Assembly (NCBI GenBank): GCA_009704985.1
Contig: WLDE01000003.1
Coordinates: 1-63,152, forward strand
Reading direction: 5' to 3'
Source of the DNA: Actinomycetota bacterium
GTDB taxonomy: Bacteria > Actinomycetota > Acidimicrobiia > Acidimicrobiales > Ilumatobacteraceae
Length of the DNA stretch: 63,152 nucleotides
Every line of letters begins with the position of its first letter. The first letter of the stretch is position 1. Shown piece by piece: positions 29,516 through 38,422 of this stretch. The position numbers and the translations under genes are program-made. The notes below the pieces were generated by a model. That model worked only from the letters and a program-made list of their open reading frames with translations. It ran no database searches and had not been told where the DNA came from.

Positions 29516-30760
29516 TCAGTCGGTGCGCTGGGTGCCGACCTTCAGCTCCTTGAACGCGACCTTGGTGTCCACCGCGATGTCGCGGGGCAGGCCGAGCACG
29601 CGGTCGCCGATGATGTTCTTCTGGATCTCGTCGGTGCCACCGGCGATGTGGGCCGAGAAGCTCGTCAGGATGCTGCGCGCCAGCAGCGCCGTCTTGTCGT
29701 CGGCCTCGTAGGCGATGACGTCGGCGCCGTGGACATCGCTCGTGATCGAGCGCATCATGCGGGCGATCTTCGCGCCGTGCAGCTTGCCGAGCGAGCCGCC
29801 GGGGCCGGGCGCCTTGCCGGCCTTCAGCTCGGCGCGGGTGCGCATCGCGACGAGCGACTTGGTGGTCTCCTCGCTGTACAGGCGCATCAGGTCCTGGCGC
29901 AGCACCGGGTCGGTGATCTTGCCGAGCTTGACGGCGTCGTTGATCATCCGGTCGGCGTTGGGGTGGCTCACACCGCTGCTCGAGCCGGTGCCGATCGCCA
30001 CGCGCTCGTACATGAGCATCGCGGTGGCCTGGTTCCAGCCGTTGTTCAGCTCGCCGAGCAGCCAGCTCTTCGGGATGCGGAGGTCGCTGAAGAAGACCTC
30101 GTTGAAGTGCTTGCCGCCGTCGATCTGGTGGATCGGGCGGATCTCCACACCGGGGGCCCTCATGTCGACGATGAACATCGAGATGCCGGCGTGCTTGGGC
30201 ACCTCGGGGTTGGTGCGGGCGATGAGGACGCCGTAGTCGCTGAGGTGCGCGAGCGTGGTCCACACCTTCTGGCCGTTGATCACCCACTCGTCGCCGTCGA
30301 GCTCGGCCTTGGTCTGCAGGCTCGCGACGTCGGAGCCGGCGCCCGGCTCGGAGAACATCTGGCACCACACCGTGCGGGCCGCGATGTTGTCGGCGAGGAA
30401 CTGCTGCTTCTGCTCGTGGGTGCCGAAGTCGTTCAGCACGGGCAGGCACATGCCGTGGCTGATGGTGAGCTCGGACGTCATGTCCGGATAGTTGCGGTAC
30501 TCCTCGCGCCAGATGCGGTCGTGGGCGCGGCTGAGGCCGGCGCCGCCGTACTCCTTCGGGTACACGAGCCCGGCCAGACCGGCCTCGGCGAGCGCACCCT
30601 GGAACGCCTTGGCGGTGGTGAGCAGGCCGGCGCCGCGGTCCTCGGCGCTGCCGGCGCGCCCGGCCCCGACGCCCGTGGCGTACTCGTCGAGGAAGGCGCG
30701 GCAGTGCGCGCGGAACGCCGCCTCCTCAGCCGGGCTCAACTCGGTCGCGGTGTCGGTCAT
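29516..30760 (-). CDS. Acyl-CoA dehydrogenase
   Basis: A 414-residue FAD enzyme that introduces the alpha-beta double bond in acyl-CoA. MFSEPGAGSDVASL and GDEWVINGQKVWTTLA are the FAD-binding signature, and GGTDEIQKNIIGDRVLGLP is the C-terminal signature. Its chain preference cannot be told. The ATG at 30760 is fixed by a strong GGAGGA ribosome binding site at 30765-30770, in contrast to the many leaderless genes nearby. A TACAGT motif about 100 bp upstream is a possible -10. It is related to the second dehydrogenase at 61153. Confidence 0.93.
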   Translation of the reverse strand: MTDTATELSPAEEAAFRAHCRAFLDEYATGVGAGRAGSAEDRGAGLLTTAKAFQGALAEAGLAGLVYPKEYGGAGLSRAHDRIWREEYRNYPDMTSELTISHGMCLPVLNDFGTHEQKQQFLADNIAARTVWCQMFSEPGAGSDVASLQTKAELDGDEWVINGQKVWTTLAHLSDYGVLIARTNPEVPKHAGISMFIVDMRAPGVEIRPIHQIDGGKHFNEVFFSDLRIPKSWLLGELNNGWNQATAMLMYERVAIGTGSSSGVSHPNADRMINDAVKLGKITDPVLRQDLMRLYSEETTKSLVAMRTRAELKAGKAPGPGGSLGKLHGAKIARMMRSITSDVHGADVIAYEADDKTALLARSILTSFSAHIAGGTDEIQKNIIGDRVLGLPRDIAVDTKVAFKELKVGTQRTD

Positions 30761-30882
30761 CGGTTCCTCCAGATCGATCGGACGCCCAGGTGGATCGGGC
30801 GTCGAGCCGACCCTCGCCGGCCCCGTGGACGGCGACCCCTCGTGCCGTCTCACGCCTGACTGTATGGTGCCACACAATCTCC

Positions 30883-30942
30883 CCCGCCGACGAAGCCGGC
30901 GGGCGTGCCGACGGGCGTCACGTCACCGACACCACCGGTGTC
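30883..30942 (-). terminator. Two hairpins downstream of pgi
   Basis: GACACC (30928-30933) / GGTGTC (30937-30942) and CCCGCCG (30883-30889) / CGGCGGG (30897-30903) lie 40-100 bp past the pgi stop on the minus strand. The rest of this 221-bp gap has the repeat at 30951-30992 and a possible promoter for the dehydrogenase. Confidence 0.4.
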
Positions 30943-30950
30943 AGGCTGGG

Positions 30951-30992
30951 TCGTCAGGAGCGGGTCGTCAGGAGCGGGACGTCAGGAGCGTG
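30951..30992. repeat. 14-bp tandem repeat x3 spanning the pgi stop codon
   Basis: TCGTCAGGAGCGGG (30951), TCGTCAGGAGCGGG (30965), ACGTCAGGAGCGTG (30979). On the minus strand each unit holds CTCCTGA, and the third holds the actual pgi stop. Confidence 0.85.
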
Positions 30993-32607
30993 CGCGGTGC
31001 TCGCGGTACCAGGCGACGAGCGCCGCGGTGGAGGCGTCGTGGTCGGGCACCACGTCCGAGGTGAGCTCCGGCGTGATGCGGTTCGCCAGCGCCTTGCCGA
31101 GTTCGACGCCCCACTGGTCGAAGCTGTTGATCCCCCACACGCACCCCTGCACGAACACGACGTGCTCGTAGAGCGCGATCAGCTGGCCGAGCACCGACGG
31201 GGTGAGCTGTGGCGCCATGATCGTCGTGCTCGGCCGGTTGCCGGGGAACACCCGGTGCGCCCGCTGGTGCTCGGGGATGCCCTCGGCCACCACCTCCTCG
31301 AGCGTCTTGCCGAACGCCAGCGCCTCACCCTGCGCGAACAGGTTCGCGATCAGCAGGTCGTGCTGGCCGAGGAGGTCGTGGTTCGGCCGGGCGAACCCGA
31401 TGAAGTCGACCGGGACGAGGTGGGTGCCCTGGTGGAGCAGTTGGTAGAACGCGTGCTGGCCGTTGGTGCCGGGCTCGCCCCACACGATCGGGCCGGTGTC
31501 GGTGGTGACCGGGGAGCCGTCGAGGCGCACGCGCTTGCCGTTGCTCTCCATGTCGAGCTGCTGCAGGTACGCCGGGAACCGGCGCAGCTCGTGGGCGTAC
31601 GGCAGCACGGCCTTGCTCTGCGCCCCCAGCACGTTCGTGTACCAGATGCCGAGCGCGGCCAGGATCACCGGCACGTTCTGCTCGAGCGGCGCCTCGACGA
31701 GGTGGCGGTCGATCAGGTGGAACCCGTCGAGGAACGACCGGAACGCGTCGGGGCCGATCGCGATCATGAGCGACAGGCCGATCGCCGAGTCGACGGAGTA
31801 CCGGCCGCCGACCCAGTCCCAGAACCCGAACATGTTGGCGGTGTCGATCCCGAAGCGCGCGACCTCCGTGGCGTTGGTGCTCACCGCCACGAAGTGCGAC
31901 GGCACCGCGTCGGCGCCGAGGGCGTCGACCAGCCAGGCGCGCGCCGTGGTGGCGTTGGTGATCGTCTCGATCGTGGTGAACGTCTTCGAGCTCACCACCA
32001 CCAGCGTCGTGGCGGGGTCGACGGCGGCCAGCGTGTCGGCGATGTCGGCGCCGTCGACGTTGCTCACGAACCGGCACTCGAGGTCGGGGCGACCGAACGC
32101 GCGGGTGGCGAGGTAGGCCATCGCCGGCCCGAGATCGCTGCCGCCGATGCCGATGTTCACGACCGTGCGGATCCGCTCGCCCGTCGCACCGCGCCAGTCG
32201 CCGCTGCGCACCCGCTCGGCGAACGCCGCCATTGCGTCGAGCACGGCGTGCACGTCCGGCACGACGTCGTGGCCGTCGACCTCCACCCGGGCGCCGACCG
32301 GTGCGCGCAGCGCGGTGTGGAGCACGGCACGTCGTTCGGTGGTGTTGATCGGATCGCCGCGGAACATCGCGTCGCGACGCTCGACGAACGAGCTGGCGCG
32401 GATCACGTCGAGCATCACCCGCACCACGCCGTCGTCGACGAGGTGCTTCGACCAGTCGACCCGCAGGTCGCCGGCCGTGGTGGTGTACCGGCGCGCCCGC
32501 TCGGGGTCGGCGGCGAAGAGCTCGCGCAGGTGCGGTGGCCGGGCGACGCGCTGCAGCGCCGCCCACTCGGGCGTGGTGGTGATGTCGCGGAGCTGGGGGG
32601 TGTCCAT
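30982..32607 (-). CDS. pgi: Glucose-6-phosphate isomerase
   Basis: A 541-residue glycolytic isomerase interconverting glucose 6-phosphate and fructose 6-phosphate. [15 protein letters not shown] is the phosphate-binding loop, [20 protein letters not shown] holds the catalytic region, and [16 protein letters not shown] is PROSITE signature 2. Full length. TAGCGT lies 9 nt before the ATG at 32607, inside the end of the upstream lactonase gene, 13 nt apart. The pairing with 6-phosphogluconolactonase suggests a sugar-phosphate unit; no glucose-6-phosphate dehydrogenase gene is adjacent. Confidence 0.97.
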   Translation of the reverse strand: MDTPQLRDITTTPEWAALQRVARPPHLRELFAADPERARRYTTTAGDLRVDWSKHLVDDGVVRVMLDVIRASSFVERRDAMFRGDPINTTERRAVLHTALRAPVGARVEVDGHDVVPDVHAVLDAMAAFAERVRSGDWRGATGERIRTVVNIGIGGSDLGPAMAYLATRAFGRPDLECRFVSNVDGADIADTLAAVDPATTLVVVSSKTFTTIETITNATTARAWLVDALGADAVPSHFVAVSTNATEVARFGIDTANMFGFWDWVGGRYSVDSAIGLSLMIAIGPDAFRSFLDGFHLIDRHLVEAPLEQNVPVILAALGIWYTNVLGAQSKAVLPYAHELRRFPAYLQQLDMESNGKRVRLDGSPVTTDTGPIVWGEPGTNGQHAFYQLLHQGTHLVPVDFIGFARPNHDLLGQHDLLIANLFAQGEALAFGKTLEEVVAEGIPEHQRAHRVFPGNRPSTTIMAPQLTPSVLGQLIALYEHVVFVQGCVWGINSFDQWGVELGKALANRITPELTSDVVPDHDASTAALVAWYREHRARS

Positions 32608-32619
32608 CGGCCGTCGACG

Positions 32620-33291
32620 CTAGTGCGCGACCGTCGATGCATCCCGTGGTGCCGCGGCGGCGTCGACCACGAGCACGGTCCCGGTGCGCCGCACCCGCGT
32701 CACGGGCAACGTGCGGTCGCCGGCGAGCCATCCCTCGACGACGGGCTGCTTCGAGGCGCCCACGGCGAGCACGATCCGGGCCGCTGCCGCGTTCACCACC
32801 GCCGGCGTCAGCGTCATCCGCACGAACCCGGCGTACGGGTCGCACAGCGCGACGGGCTCGGCGACGTCGATCACCGGGTCGCCGGGCGGCCACGACGCGG
32901 TGTGCCCGTCGTCGCCGATCCCGAGGTGCACCACGTCGAGGCGCGCGGGAAGCGACGCGCCGTACCGCCTGGCACCTCTGCGCAGGTCGCGCACGGTGAC
33001 CGGCATCGCGTGCAGCTGCGCCCGCGACAGCGGCAGCACGTCGAGCAGCGCGAGGTTGCGCGCCGGGTGGCCGTCGGGCGCCACCCGCTCGTCCACCTGG
33101 TACACCTGCACGGCCTCCCACGGCACGTCGAGGGTGGCGAGTGCTGTCAGCATCCGTGCCGGGGTGCTTCCGCCGCTGAACGCGACGGTCGCCACGCCGT
33201 GACGACGCACGGCGCCGCGGAGGCGGCGAGCGATCCAGGCGGCACCCGCCTGCGCCGCGGCGACCGGATCGTCCGCCACGAGCAACTGCAT
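32620..33291 (-). CDS. pgl: 6-phosphogluconolactonase
   Basis: A 223-residue enzyme of the DevB/Pgl type that hydrolyses 6-phosphogluconolactone in the oxidative pentose phosphate pathway. ATVAFSGGSTPARMLTAL, YQVDERVAPDGHPARN and HLGIGDDGHTASWPPG are the family motifs. Full length. ATG at 33291, no clear ribosome binding site. It lies 13 nt upstream of pgi on the same strand, so both are likely co-transcribed. Because CofC points to coenzyme F420 in this organism, an F420-dependent glucose-6-phosphate dehydrogenase elsewhere could supply the substrate; that is speculation. Confidence 0.93.
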   Translation of the reverse strand: MQLLVADDPVAAAQAGAAWIARRLRGAVRRHGVATVAFSGGSTPARMLTALATLDVPWEAVQVYQVDERVAPDGHPARNLALLDVLPLSRAQLHAMPVTVRDLRRGARRYGASLPARLDVVHLGIGDDGHTASWPPGDPVIDVAEPVALCDPYAGFVRMTLTPAVVNAAAARIVLAVGASKQPVVEGWLAGDRTLPVTRVRRTGTVLVVDAAAAPRDASTVAH

Positions 33292-33331
33292 CGACGATCC
33301 CGTGGTTCCCGGCCGGCCCGACGTCCGCGAC

Positions 33332-34210
33332 TCAGCGCAGCGACTCGAGGAACTCGACCACGGCGTCGGTGAACGTGTCGTTCTTGTCGCCCGCCACCAT
33401 GTGGTGGGCGTCGCCGACGTCGACGTACCGGGCGTGCGGGACGATCGTGAGGAACTCCTGCGCGGCGTCCTCGCTCAGCACGTCGCTCATGCGGCCGCGC
33501 ACGAGCAGGACCGGCATGCGCAGCCGGCTCGCGTGGTCGGCGAAGACGTCGGGCACCGCCGAGGCCCGCGGGCGGTCGGGGCTCATGAACCGCGGATCCC
33601 AGTGCCACCGGTAGCGGCCGTCCTCGCCGAGGCGCAGGTTGCGCGCGAGGCCGTCGAGGTTGGTCGGGCGCGGCCGGTGCGGCATGTACGCGGCGATCGC
33701 GTCGGCGGCCTCCTGCAGTGACGCGAACCCCTCGGGACGACCGGTCATGAAGCCGACGATGCGGGCGACGCCCTCCGGCTCGATCCGGTGCGCGACGTCG
33801 ACGAGCACGAGGGCGCGGCCCGCCGGTCCGAGCCCCTCCTCGGCGCGGCTGCCCTCGGTCCAGAGCCCGGCCAGGCCGCCCATCGACGCCCCGACGACGG
33901 CCGGGCGACCGTGCGGCGACCGTGACGCGAGCAGGTCGCACCACGCCTCGGTGTCGGCTCGGAACGCGTCGAACCCGTAGTTGCCGTCGGGGTCCCAGTC
34001 GCTCTCGCCGTGACCGCGCAGGTCGGCGCTCACCGCGTGGAAGCCTCGACGGGCGAGCGTGGCGGCCGTGCCGCCCCACGAGTGGCGGGTCTGCCCGCCG
34101 CCGTGCAGCAGCAGCACCGCCGGGTCGTCGGGGTGCCCGTACGCGTCGGCGACGAGCCCGACGCCGTTCGCGCCCGTGCAGGTGAGTCGGTCGTGGACGG
34201 GGGTGCTCAC
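33332..34210 (-). CDS. Alpha/beta hydrolase
   Basis: A 292-residue alpha/beta-hydrolase. AVLLLHGGGQTRHSWGG is the oxyanion strand, AVVGASMGGLAGL contains the nucleophile elbow G-x-S-x-G, LLVRGRMSDVL the acid strand, and DAHHMVAGDKND the catalytic histidine. No signal peptide. The substrate is unknown; epoxide hydrolases, haloalkane dehalogenases and esterases share this layout. The GTG at 34210 is chosen because CAGACT lies 7 nt upstream and the longer frame reads through the neighbouring ABC gene's terminator. Confidence 0.88.
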   Translation of the reverse strand: MSTPVHDRLTCTGANGVGLVADAYGHPDDPAVLLLHGGGQTRHSWGGTAATLARRGFHAVSADLRGHGESDWDPDGNYGFDAFRADTEAWCDLLASRSPHGRPAVVGASMGGLAGLWTEGSRAEEGLGPAGRALVLVDVAHRIEPEGVARIVGFMTGRPEGFASLQEAADAIAAYMPHRPRPTNLDGLARNLRLGEDGRYRWHWDPRFMSPDRPRASAVPDVFADHASRLRMPVLLVRGRMSDVLSEDAAQEFLTIVPHARYVDVGDAHHMVAGDKNDTFTDAVVEFLESLR

Positions 34211-34217
34211 GACGTCG

Positions 34218-34223
34218 AGTCTG
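34218..34223 (-). promoter_or_regulatory. -10-like element CAGACT, leaderless promoter candidate
   Basis: CAGACT on the minus strand ends 7 nt before the GTG at 34210. Confidence 0.45.
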
Positions 34224-34251
34224 GCCGTCCGCCTCCGGGCACGACGACTCG

Positions 34252-34290
34252 CGCCGCGCGACGCGACCGCGGCACGGTCGGGGCGCGGCG
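34252..34290 (-). terminator. Two-tier hairpin ending the first ABC transporter operon
   Basis: CGCCGCGC (34252-34259) / GCGCGGCG (34283-34290) outside and GACCG (34265-34269) / CGGTC (34275-34279) inside. It starts 6 bp after the livF stop on the minus strand. Confidence 0.6.
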
Positions 34291-34295
34291 ACGGA

Positions 34296-35016
<721 letters not shown>

Positions 35017-35024
<8 letters not shown>

Positions 35025-35847
35025 GGGTCGCTCCTCCCGTCTCGGTGCCGGACACGCGAGCCGCGACCGACTCGCCCGCCTGGGCCTGCATCTCGCCGGC
35101 CGACTGGCCGAGGTACGCCTGGATGACGGCCGGATCCTTGCGGATCTCGGCGGCCGTGCCCTCGGCGATGATCCGGCCGAAGTCGAGCACGTAGATGTAG
35201 TCGCACACGTTGAGCACGAGGCCCATGTCGTGGTCGATCAGGAAGATCGTCGTGCCACCGTCGAGGAAGCCGCGCATGTGCTGGCCGAGCAGCTGGCTCT
35301 CCACGGTGTCGAGACCGGCGGCCGGCTCGTCGAGCAGGAGCAGCTTCGGTGCGGCGGCGAGCGCACGGGCGACGCCGACGAGCTTGCGCTGGCCGTGCGA
35401 GAGGTCCATCGGCAGGCGATCGGCGATGCCCTCGAGGCCGAGCGCCTCGAGCGCACCGGTCACCCGCGCCTCGAGCGCGGGCGACGTCCGCGGCGGGCGC
35501 ACCAGGTCCAGCAGGAACGACCACCACGTCGGCCGTTCGGAGGCGACGAGCAGGTTCTCGCGCACGGTCAGGTCCTCGAACAGCTCGAGCGACTGGAACG
35601 TGCGCACGAGGCCGAGGTGGGCCCGTCGGTCGGGGGTCATCCCGGCGAGGTCCTTGCCGTCGAACTCCACCCGACCGCTGGAGATCGCGGTGAAGCCCGT
35701 GATCGCGTCGATGAAGGTGGTCTTGCCGGCACCGTTCGGACCGATGAGCCCGACCAGCTTGCCCGCGGGCACCTCGATGCTCACGTCGGCGTTCGCCGCC
35801 AGACCGCCGTAGCGGACGGTCATGTCGTAGGTCTTCAGCAGTGCCAT
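35017..35847 (-). CDS. livG: Branched-chain-type ABC transporter ATPase, LivG-like
   Basis: A 276-residue ABC ATPase. Walker [39 protein letters not shown] typical of LivG, signature [15 protein letters not shown], Walker [13 protein letters not shown], and [21 protein letters not shown]. The signature motif LSHGQ is a mild variant of LSGGQ. The C-terminal 30 residues are a disordered tail. The ATG at 35847 follows the permease stop by one base. Together with LivF it forms the ATPase pair. Confidence 0.93.
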
Positions 35848-35848
35848 G

Positions 35849-38185
35849 TCAGCCGACCTCCGCCGGTGCCGGGGTGCTGGTGGTCGCCGCCACGGGTGGT
35901 GCCCCGTGGGCCCCGGGTGGCGCACCGTGCCCACCCGCTCGAGCCTGCTTGTAGATGCCCCGTGCCATCAGCGCGAGGAACCCGCCGAGCAGCGGCATCC
36001 AGAACTGGCTGTACGTCTCCACCCGCAGCGGCCACACCAGGTACCCGAGCACGGCACCGACCACGAAGGTGGGGCCGAGCCGCTTGCCGGCCGCCGCCCA
36101 CTCGGGGCCGCGAGCGGCACGGAGCCAGCGACCGAAGTGCTGGAACAGCGGTTGCAGCGTGGGGGCGATGCCGTTCGGGTTCTGGATCGCGGTGATGATC
36201 ATGCCGAGACCGCCGAGGATGGCGGTGTAGTTCTCGATCTCCGCGTCGGCGAAGAAGTACGCACCCGTGACCGTGATGAGACCGGCCGGGGCGAGCAGGC
36301 CGCCGACGATCGCGCCGTTCACCGAGGTGATGCCGCCCAGGTAGGCGAAGGCCAGGTACGCGAGCGACGCCTGGTACACGAAGCCGGCCGACGACACGTC
36401 GTTCTGGTTGAACCCGAGCATCACACCGCCGATGCCGGCGATGCCGGCGGCGATGCCGAACGCGAGGAGCTTGGTGCGCGACACGTTGATGCCGGCGGCG
36501 GCGGCTGCCCGCTCGTTGGCCCGCACGGCGAGGAACCGGCGGCCGGTGCCGTTGCGACGCAGGTTCGCCACCAGTGCGATCGCGCCGAGCAGTACCACCA
36601 GCACGAAGATCATGAACTCCGGCCGGTCCTTCAGTCCTCGATCGCCGATGGATTTCAGGTCGATGCCGAAGAAGCTCGCCGGCTTCACGTTCGCCGGTGC
36701 GCCGGCGGTGAGGCCGGTGGCCTTCGAGTTCTCGAAGTAGAGCGTCTGCAGCGAGATCGCGAACGCGATCGTGACCACGGCGAGCTGGACACCTCGGATG
36801 CGCACGGCAGGCAGGCCGACGATCACGCCGACGATCACCGCGACGAGGATGCCGATCAGCGCGGCGATCGGCCACGGGAGCCCCGGTCCGCTCACCGGGA
36901 AGGGGATGACGGCGCCGTCCGGGGTCAACTTGGCCCCGTCGGCCATCATTCGGGCCATGATGAACGCCGCCACGCCGGCGAGCGACAGCTGCGCCAGCGA
37001 GATCTGGCCGATGTAGCCGGTGATCACCACCGACGACAGCATCAGGATCGTCGCGATCAGCGAGGTGACGAGCGCCAGCGCGAACACCGAGCGCGGACCG
37101 GCGTCCTCGAACAGGAATGCGGCGACGATCACGATGACCGACCAGACGATCATGTGCTGCTTGATGCGCACCGGGTAGGGCGCGAGCGGCAGGCGTTTCT
37201 CCTCCACCGTGCCGCGCAGCGGCAGCTTCTTGCCACGGAGGAACAGCACGAGGCCGATCGCCACGAGCGGCACGACGTCGCGTGCGCCGGAGCTGAGGAT
37301 CGTGGGGAACCAGTCCTTGCTCGCCCAGAACCCGAGCAGCGACTGCACGGCGCCGAGCAGGAGGCCACCGGCCATCGTGATCGGGATCGAGGTGAGCCGG
37401 CCGATCAGCGCGGCACCGAGCGATGCGACGACGAGTGCACTCAGGCCGATCGGGGTGAGCGACCCGCCGATCGGGCCGACGATGATCGCGGCGAGGGTGG
37501 CGAGCACCGAGGCGATCACCCAGTTGAGGGCGGCCAGCAGCTGCGGCGAATAGCCGAGCAGCACGGCGCCCTTCTCGTTGCTCGAGGCCGCACGGGTGGC
37601 GAGGCCGAAGCGGGTGAACTGGAACAGCAGCCACAGCACGGCACCGATGACGACCGCGAGCACGACGGCCCAGAAGGCGCCCTGCGGGTAGGCCTTGTCG
37701 AGGCCGAGGAAGTTCTGGAAGACGCCGTCGGGCGTGATCGCCTCCGGCTGGCGGCCGGTGCCGCCGAAGTTGAGTTGCGCGACGCCCTGCAGGTAGAGCA
37801 TCACACCGAGCGAACCGATCACCTTGCCGAGCGGTGCGGCGCTGCGCAGCGGCCGGAAGACCAGGAAGTGCGCCATGAGGCCGATCAGCACCGCCATCGC
37901 GATGGCGAGCACGAACGCGACGGGCGTCGACACGCCCTCGTCGGAGAGCTTGATGCTCACCGGCACGTTCACCGTGTGCGTCGGGAGGAAGTCGAACCAT
38001 GGCAGCCGCAGGTAGCCGTTGCGGCGCGCCTCGTCGAAGGTGAAGACGCCGTACATCGCGAACGCACCCTGGGCGAAGTTGATGACGCCCGAGCCGCGAT
38101 ACACGATCACGAGACCGGCCCCCAGCATCGCGTACAGCGAGCCGAGGCCGAGGCCTGCGAGCAGGAAGAAGATGATGTCGCTCAC
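35849..38185 (-). CDS. Fused LivH-LivM permease of a branched-chain-type ABC transporter
   Basis: A 778-residue membrane protein that joins the two permeases normally encoded separately. Residues 1-310 are LivH-like (SLYAMLGAGLVIVYRGSGVI, then NFAQGAFAMYG). Residues about 360-690 are LivM-like (SSVVITGYIGQISLAQLSLA, later RRFLAVRANERAAAAAGINV and AYLGGITSVNGAIVGGLLAP). The last 90 residues add about two more helices and a Gly/Pro/Ala tail. Fusion fixes one-to-one stoichiometry. ATG at 38185. The gene is separated from its binding-protein gene by a 237-bp gap with three hairpins. Confidence 0.93.
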   Translation of the reverse strand: MSDIIFFLLAGLGLGSLYAMLGAGLVIVYRGSGVINFAQGAFAMYGVFTFDEARRNGYLRLPWFDFLPTHTVNVPVSIKLSDEGVSTPVAFVLAIAMAVLIGLMAHFLVFRPLRSAAPLGKVIGSLGVMLYLQGVAQLNFGGTGRQPEAITPDGVFQNFLGLDKAYPQGAFWAVVLAVVIGAVLWLLFQFTRFGLATRAASSNEKGAVLLGYSPQLLAALNWVIASVLATLAAIIVGPIGGSLTPIGLSALVVASLGAALIGRLTSIPITMAGGLLLGAVQSLLGFWASKDWFPTILSSGARDVVPLVAIGLVLFLRGKKLPLRGTVEEKRLPLAPYPVRIKQHMIVWSVIVIVAAFLFEDAGPRSVFALALVTSLIATILMLSSVVITGYIGQISLAQLSLAGVAAFIMARMMADGAKLTPDGAVIPFPVSGPGLPWPIAALIGILVAVIVGVIVGLPAVRIRGVQLAVVTIAFAISLQTLYFENSKATGLTAGAPANVKPASFFGIDLKSIGDRGLKDRPEFMIFVLVVLLGAIALVANLRRNGTGRRFLAVRANERAAAAAGINVSRTKLLAFGIAAGIAGIGGVMLGFNQNDVSSAGFVYQASLAYLAFAYLGGITSVNGAIVGGLLAPAGLITVTGAYFFADAEIENYTAILGGLGMIITAIQNPNGIAPTLQPLFQHFGRWLRAARGPEWAAAGKRLGPTFVVGAVLGYLVWPLRVETYSQFWMPLLGGFLALMARGIYKQARAGGHGAPPGAHGAPPVAATTSTPAPAEVG

Positions 38186-38300
38186 CTGTGCTCCGTCGAA
38201 TCGGTGCTGCTGCCCCCAGCAGCGAATGGAAGCGAGGTCTCACCGGCCCCACCCCACGTGCTGGCCGGTCGTGTCCGCCGGAGCGGACGGTGTGTGGCGA

Positions 38301-38341
38301 CCGGTGCGGCGGACGACGGGTCACGTCGTCCACCGCACCGG
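38301..38341 (-). terminator. 17-bp hairpin in the gap
   Basis: Positions 38301-38317 pair with 38325-38341 around a 7-base loop, with one G-U type mismatch in 17 pairs. Confidence 0.55.
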
Positions 38342-38358
38342 CTGCGCACGGGAACTGC

Positions 38359-38378
38359 ACCCGGCCGGTGAGCCGGGT
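38359..38378 (-). terminator. 7-bp hairpin in the gap
   Basis: ACCCGGC (38359-38365) pairs with GCCGGGT (38372-38378). Confidence 0.4.
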
Positions 38379-38380
38379 TC

Positions 38381-38417
38381 GACCGTGCCCGCCGGCTCGT
38401 GGCCGGCGGACACGGTC
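38381..38417 (-). terminator. 16-bp hairpin directly after the binding-protein stop
   Basis: GACCGTGCCCGCCGGC (38381-38396) pairs with 38402-38417 with one wobble, loop of five. It is 5 bp past the stop of the binding-protein gene on the minus strand, as expected for a leaky terminator. Confidence 0.65.
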
Positions 38418-38422
38418 AGGGA

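Larger units (their letters stand above)
38186..38422 (-). promoter_or_regulatory. Structured gap between binding-protein and permease genes
   Basis: 237 bp without a gene. It holds three strong hairpins (38301-38417, listed separately) and a smaller one at 38206-38223 (GCTGCTG / CAGCAGC around CCCC), close to the permease start. No open frame of interest. Confidence 0.6.
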
